Shown here: positions 60,923 through 64,000 of the stretch, piece after piece
How the letters are laid out: each line of letters starts with the position of its first letter
How positions within the stretch are numbered: position 1 is the first letter of the stretch
Source: Lonicera japonica
Lineage: Eukaryota > Streptophyta > Magnoliopsida > Dipsacales > Caprifoliaceae
Assembly: GCA_021464415.1 (NCBI GenBank)
Contig: CM038468.1
Coordinates: 29,066,969-29,130,968 of the forward strand
Length of the DNA: 64,000 nt
Direction: 5' to 3'
Program-made: the position numbers and the translations under genes
The notes under the pieces: model-generated
Database searches by the model: none
Seen by the model: only the letters and a program-made list of their open reading frames with translations
Told to the model about the DNA's origin: nothing

Positions 60923-61929
60923 ATTATTTGAGCTATTATCTCCTTCTACAGGAAGTTCGATAAGCCGAAACCCTCAAACTAAATTTCTTAATAGATTATA
61001 AGTTGAAATGACAACTGCAAAACAAGGTCAATTACACTTAGTTAAACCTGCTCGAAGATATTCGGATACGAACAATTAGTTTGCTGGGATTATAGTTTCG
61101 TTAAAATACCAATAGAACTGCAGTAAGAAATTTAAAGAAATACACTACATTCAAGAGCTGGAAATCCTAGTTCGAGATTGTTTGAACCTCAACTTGCATG
61201 CCCAGTACTGGTTCACTGGGATTTTTACTTCGCTGAAGTTCCAACCTGAATACATCGAGAAATTTGCCTAAAATCGTAGGGTCCATTCAAAACAAGATGA
61301 TCTTAAGTCGAGGTTGTCTGAACCTCGACTTGCACACCCAGAGTGCTTTTCTCCGCATCAAACGATAAGATCACATTTTCGGTTTTAGAGTTTGTTAAGA
61401 TTTCATCAGTGCAAAGTATTAGTTGGGCTAAAGTTTCACACGTTTAAAGTTCTTTCACAAAAAGTAATGGGTCGACGGCGGTGAATTAACTATAAGCATT
61501 CAAACAATCATAGAGAAAATTAAAACGACAAACAAAGGGTTATAGAACAAAATAATATTTTTCATTAATATAAGAGATTACAATAGTGGGACTTCGAGGT
61601 CCAAATGATTGCATATTATATAAGCGAAATAATACAGCAAATGAGATTTTTTCCTACAGAGTCGCTAAAGTATCCTACTACTAGACAAGCAGCCGCGAAG
61701 CTAAGGGCAACTTGTCAAAAATTTCAACAACTACATAAGGTTCCTTAAGAACCCTAGAACACCAAGATGAGGCCAATCTAGGAAGAACTTAAGAAGAAGG
61801 AAGAAGACAAAACTCAACACGTTTGGAGAGAGGGGAAGTAAGAACAGATGGAACAGTTAAAGAACAAAAAAGGGAAAAGGGAACCGCCTGTTTTGCGGCG
61901 GTGAATTCTCAACCATAAAAAATACATGG
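60923..61929. mobile_element. Gypsy element, spacer between the antisense ORFs
   Basis: No gene recognised. A related phrase, ttcgagattgtttgaacctc and tcgaggttgtctgaacctcg, occurs at about 61172 and 61308; the second forms a perfect hairpin. The duplicated phrases may mean the antisense cassette and its flank arose by duplication. Confidence 0.4.
61305..61331. other. Perfect 11-bp hairpin
   Basis: AAGTCGAGGTT, loop GTCTG, AACCTCGACTT. A degraded version (ttcgagattgtttgaacctc) lies 135 bases to the left. Confidence 0.8.
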
Positions 61930-62205
61930 CTAAACATGTATTTTCGATAGAGTCGAGGTACGTATTCCCTTCTCTTGTTCTTTTTCTTCCTACCCAAGCC
62001 TCTCCCGCAGTTGGTCCCTTTATGCGGTCACGGCGGCCAAACACCTCTCCAGATCCTGGATGGTTTTGATCATCCGAGGAATATCTCTTCCAACCTCTAA
62101 ACCTCTTTTTCGAGCCTCTCTACCCTGTGAGAAAGGGTATCTACCATGCGAGGGATCGTCAAAGGACGATAGGAATTGCTAGCCTTCGTTTGGGTTTATG
62201 TCCAT
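61930..62205 (-). pseudogene. Antisense ORF 2 of the Tat element (coiled-coil type, broken)
   Basis: An ATG at 62205 opens MDINPNEG then a stop. Further on, two frames carry plausible heptad-rich protein: RMVDTLSHRVERLEKEV in one and PRMIKTIQDLERCLAAVTA followed by stop and RDQLRERLG in the other, implying a frameshift plus stops. The frame from the ATG ends at a TAG at 61930. Architecture and promoter signals parallel antisense ORF 1. This is the degraded second cassette or a second gene of the element. Confidence 0.5.
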
Positions 62206-62274
62206 CTTTCTGATATAATGTCTGAGAAATTAGTGCGAAAGAAGAATGACAATTGATGGAATAGATGATGGCTA

Positions 62275-62375
62275 TTTATAACTAGGACAGACGACAGTTT
62301 ACGAGGGATATCATTAATATGAAAAAGACGTGCCGTTTCAAAAAATTACACCTGCCCTTCCCAGACCGCCACGTG
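62275..62375 (-). promoter_or_regulatory. Putative promoter of antisense ORF 2
   Basis: On the minus strand a good TATA box, TATAAATA, lies at 62275-62282, 70 bp before the ATG at 62205. CACGTG lies at 62370-62375. Confidence 0.5.
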
Positions 62376-62520
62376 GCAAAACCACCATCAACTACCCATT
62401 AAACCCACCAAGTAATTTGACCAAAGGATATGCACGTTTATATGCGCACATGCACGAAACACGCACAAGCATCGTAACTCCCACAAACTAATCAAGTTGT
62501 ACGCACGACGTTGTTTTGGT

Positions 62521-63179
62521 TGTTTAAGCCACAAGTATCATTTGCCATAGGCCGAGATGAGCCCATGTGCCCTGGCGGCACTATTTAAAATTTTTTTGGC
62601 TGTTTAAGCTACAAGTGTCATCTGCCAAAGGCTGAGATGAGCACTGGTGTCCTAGGGACATTATTTAAAACTTTTTGACTGTTTCAGTCACAAGTTTCAT
62701 CTGCCATAGGCCGAGATGAGTACTTGTGCCCTGGGGGCATTATTTAAAACCTTTTGCCTATTTAAGCCACAAGTGTCATCTGCCATAAACCGAGATGAGC
62801 ACTTGTGCCCTATTGGCATTAATTAAAATTTTTCTTGGCTGTTTAAGCCACAAGTGTCATCTGCCACAGGTCGAGATAAACACTTGTGCTTTGGGGGCAT
62901 TATTTAAAATTTTTTGACTGTTTAAATTACAAGTGTCATCTGACATAAGCCGAGATGAGCACTTGTGCCCTAGGGCATTATTTAAAACCTTTTGGCTATT
63001 TAAGCCACAAGTGTCATCTGCCATAAGCTGAGATAAGTACTTGTGCCCTTGGGGCATTATTTAAAACATTTTTCCTGTTTAGGCCATAAGTGTCATCTGT
63101 CATAGGCCGAAATGAGCACTTGTGCCCTGGGGCATTATTTAAAACTTTTTGGCTGTTTAAGCCACAAGTGTCACCTGCC
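62521..63179. repeat. 79-bp tandem array of hairpin-forming units
   Basis: Unit starts (tgtttaagccacaagtgtca) are at 62521, 62601, 62680, 62759, 62840, 62919, 62997, 63076 and 63154, spacing 78-81. Each unit contains CACAAGTGTCATCT, a short loop with ggccg, and the inverse GAGATGAGCACTTGTG. Tandem repeats in this position are known for Tat/Ogre-type gypsy elements. The ORFs reading through the array are by-products. Confidence 0.9.
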
Positions 63180-64000
63180 ATATAATATAAAGAAAATAAT
63201 TCAACAACAATAGGTATATACAGTAATAACAAAGCATGGGATACCAAAATTATATTATATCATTTAAGCATGCATCACATGTATACAATCCAAAACACAT
63301 GTGTTCTCAAAATATATAAAACCTCGGGTTAGCCGTGGCTTCCCGAAAAAACATATATACACCAAAAATGCAATGTATCAGAGTTCCTATTGGGTCCCAG
63401 ATTGCGTCACTTCCTTGTCCTCATGGGGCTCGTAAGTACCTTTAAGGATTTAATGGAAACAGGGATGAGGCAATTGCTTAGTAGGGGGTACAGGTCATAC
63501 GTTCAAAAATATATACATAATCACATTTTCACATCATGTTTTGCTTAATTAACAAAATCATTAATATCAAGTAACGAAGCATGAACGTGCTAATGCAGGT
63601 TACCTCCCGTGTCAACCGATTACCGTATAATAAAAAGCATGAGCTGTGAGCTTATGCCATTGCCACCGAAATGTCAGACCATCAAATTGATACCAAGTGG
63701 CGGAGCCAGAAATTTTGTTCAGGTGGGGCAAAAAAAAATTTGTTCAAGAATTTTCTAAGCCAATATTGAATCAACCACAATAACCAAAAAATAAATATAT
63801 TAATCTCAATATTAACTTATCAAATAATAATCTAATAAGTAAATCAACCTTAATAACAAATTTTTTTTATCAATATTTAACAATCTAATAAACAAATCAA
63901 CATTAATAAATAATAACTAACAAACAAATATATTAATAAACACCAAAAACAAATATCAACATTAATATCAATATTTAACAATCTAAGAAGCAAATCAACA
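63180..64000. other. Probable retroelement-derived sequence to the window end
   Basis: No coding sequence. 63180-63690 could include LTR sequence of the gypsy element (phrases such as ggttacctcccgtgtcaacc), but I find no TG...CA boundary or polypurine tract. About 63699 onward starts with gtggcggagccagaaatttt, a phrase I associate with plant repeats, followed by AT-rich short repeats (caatctaataa, aaatcaacattaat). Confidence 0.35.

Noticed and set aside
62521..63179. CRISPR-like spacing of repeats
   Set aside because: This is a plant nuclear tandem array; units are directly abutting with no unique spacers.
63180..63690. 3' LTR of the Tat element
   Set aside because: No polypurine tract, TG...CA limits or second copy visible in the window.
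1..64000. tRNA, rRNA or snoRNA genes
   Set aside because: No convincing cloverleaf, rRNA segment or C/D-box pair was seen on either strand; the only tRNA-related match is the TRIM primer site.

Overview
This is an AT-rich stretch of nuclear DNA from a flowering plant, most likely a eudicot. The genes carry many GT-AG introns, and the families present (UTP20, ankyrin-PGG membrane proteins, a tau-class glutathione S-transferase) fit a plant. Most of the remaining DNA is plant transposon sequence: MITEs, MULEs, LINEs, a TRIM, solo LTRs and Ty3/gypsy Tat. I could not name the species. All four host genes are on the minus strand.

Layout. 1-15729 holds the 5' third of UTP20 (SSU processome component 20): 17 exons in a consistent reading frame, continuing off the left edge. 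Its introns are loaded with small elements: Tourist-like MITEs, two foldback MITEs, a complete 984-bp TRIM, an RTE-type LINE fragment and an L1-type LINE nested in a MITE. Two neighbouring MULE-type elements with 9-bp target duplications lie at 16018-17709, just upstream of the UTP20 start codon.

20.9-43.0 kb is a tandem duplication of about 11 kb. Each unit holds a LINE RNase H relic followed by an ankyrin-PGG gene (A 22026-28729, B 33495-41601). The first exon of both genes encodes a Copia-gag-like N-terminal domain, which joins in phase to the ankyrin exon. Because the units are paralogous, each shows the empty site for several insertions in the other: a 1.3-kb solo LTR and a MITE in A, and a Harbinger-like MITE in B. 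A 725-bp solo LTR also sits in intron 1 of B.

43-57 kb is mostly gene-poor. It contains a palindromic minisatellite, a long-TIR MULE foldback element, an exact 239-bp tandem duplication, and a two-exon tau GST (49398-50744) that has lost most of its glutathione-binding residues.

57.2-63.2 kb is the 3' part of a decayed Tat-lineage Ty3/gypsy element: RNase H, a second RNase H and integrase. It is followed by two antisense coiled-coil-type ORFs, each with its own TATA-like box and CACGTG motif, and then a 79-bp tandem array whose every unit can fold into a hairpin.

The strongest candidate for something new is the paired gag-like/ankyrin/PGG fusion gene. Next come the duplicated antisense ORF cassettes of the Tat element.
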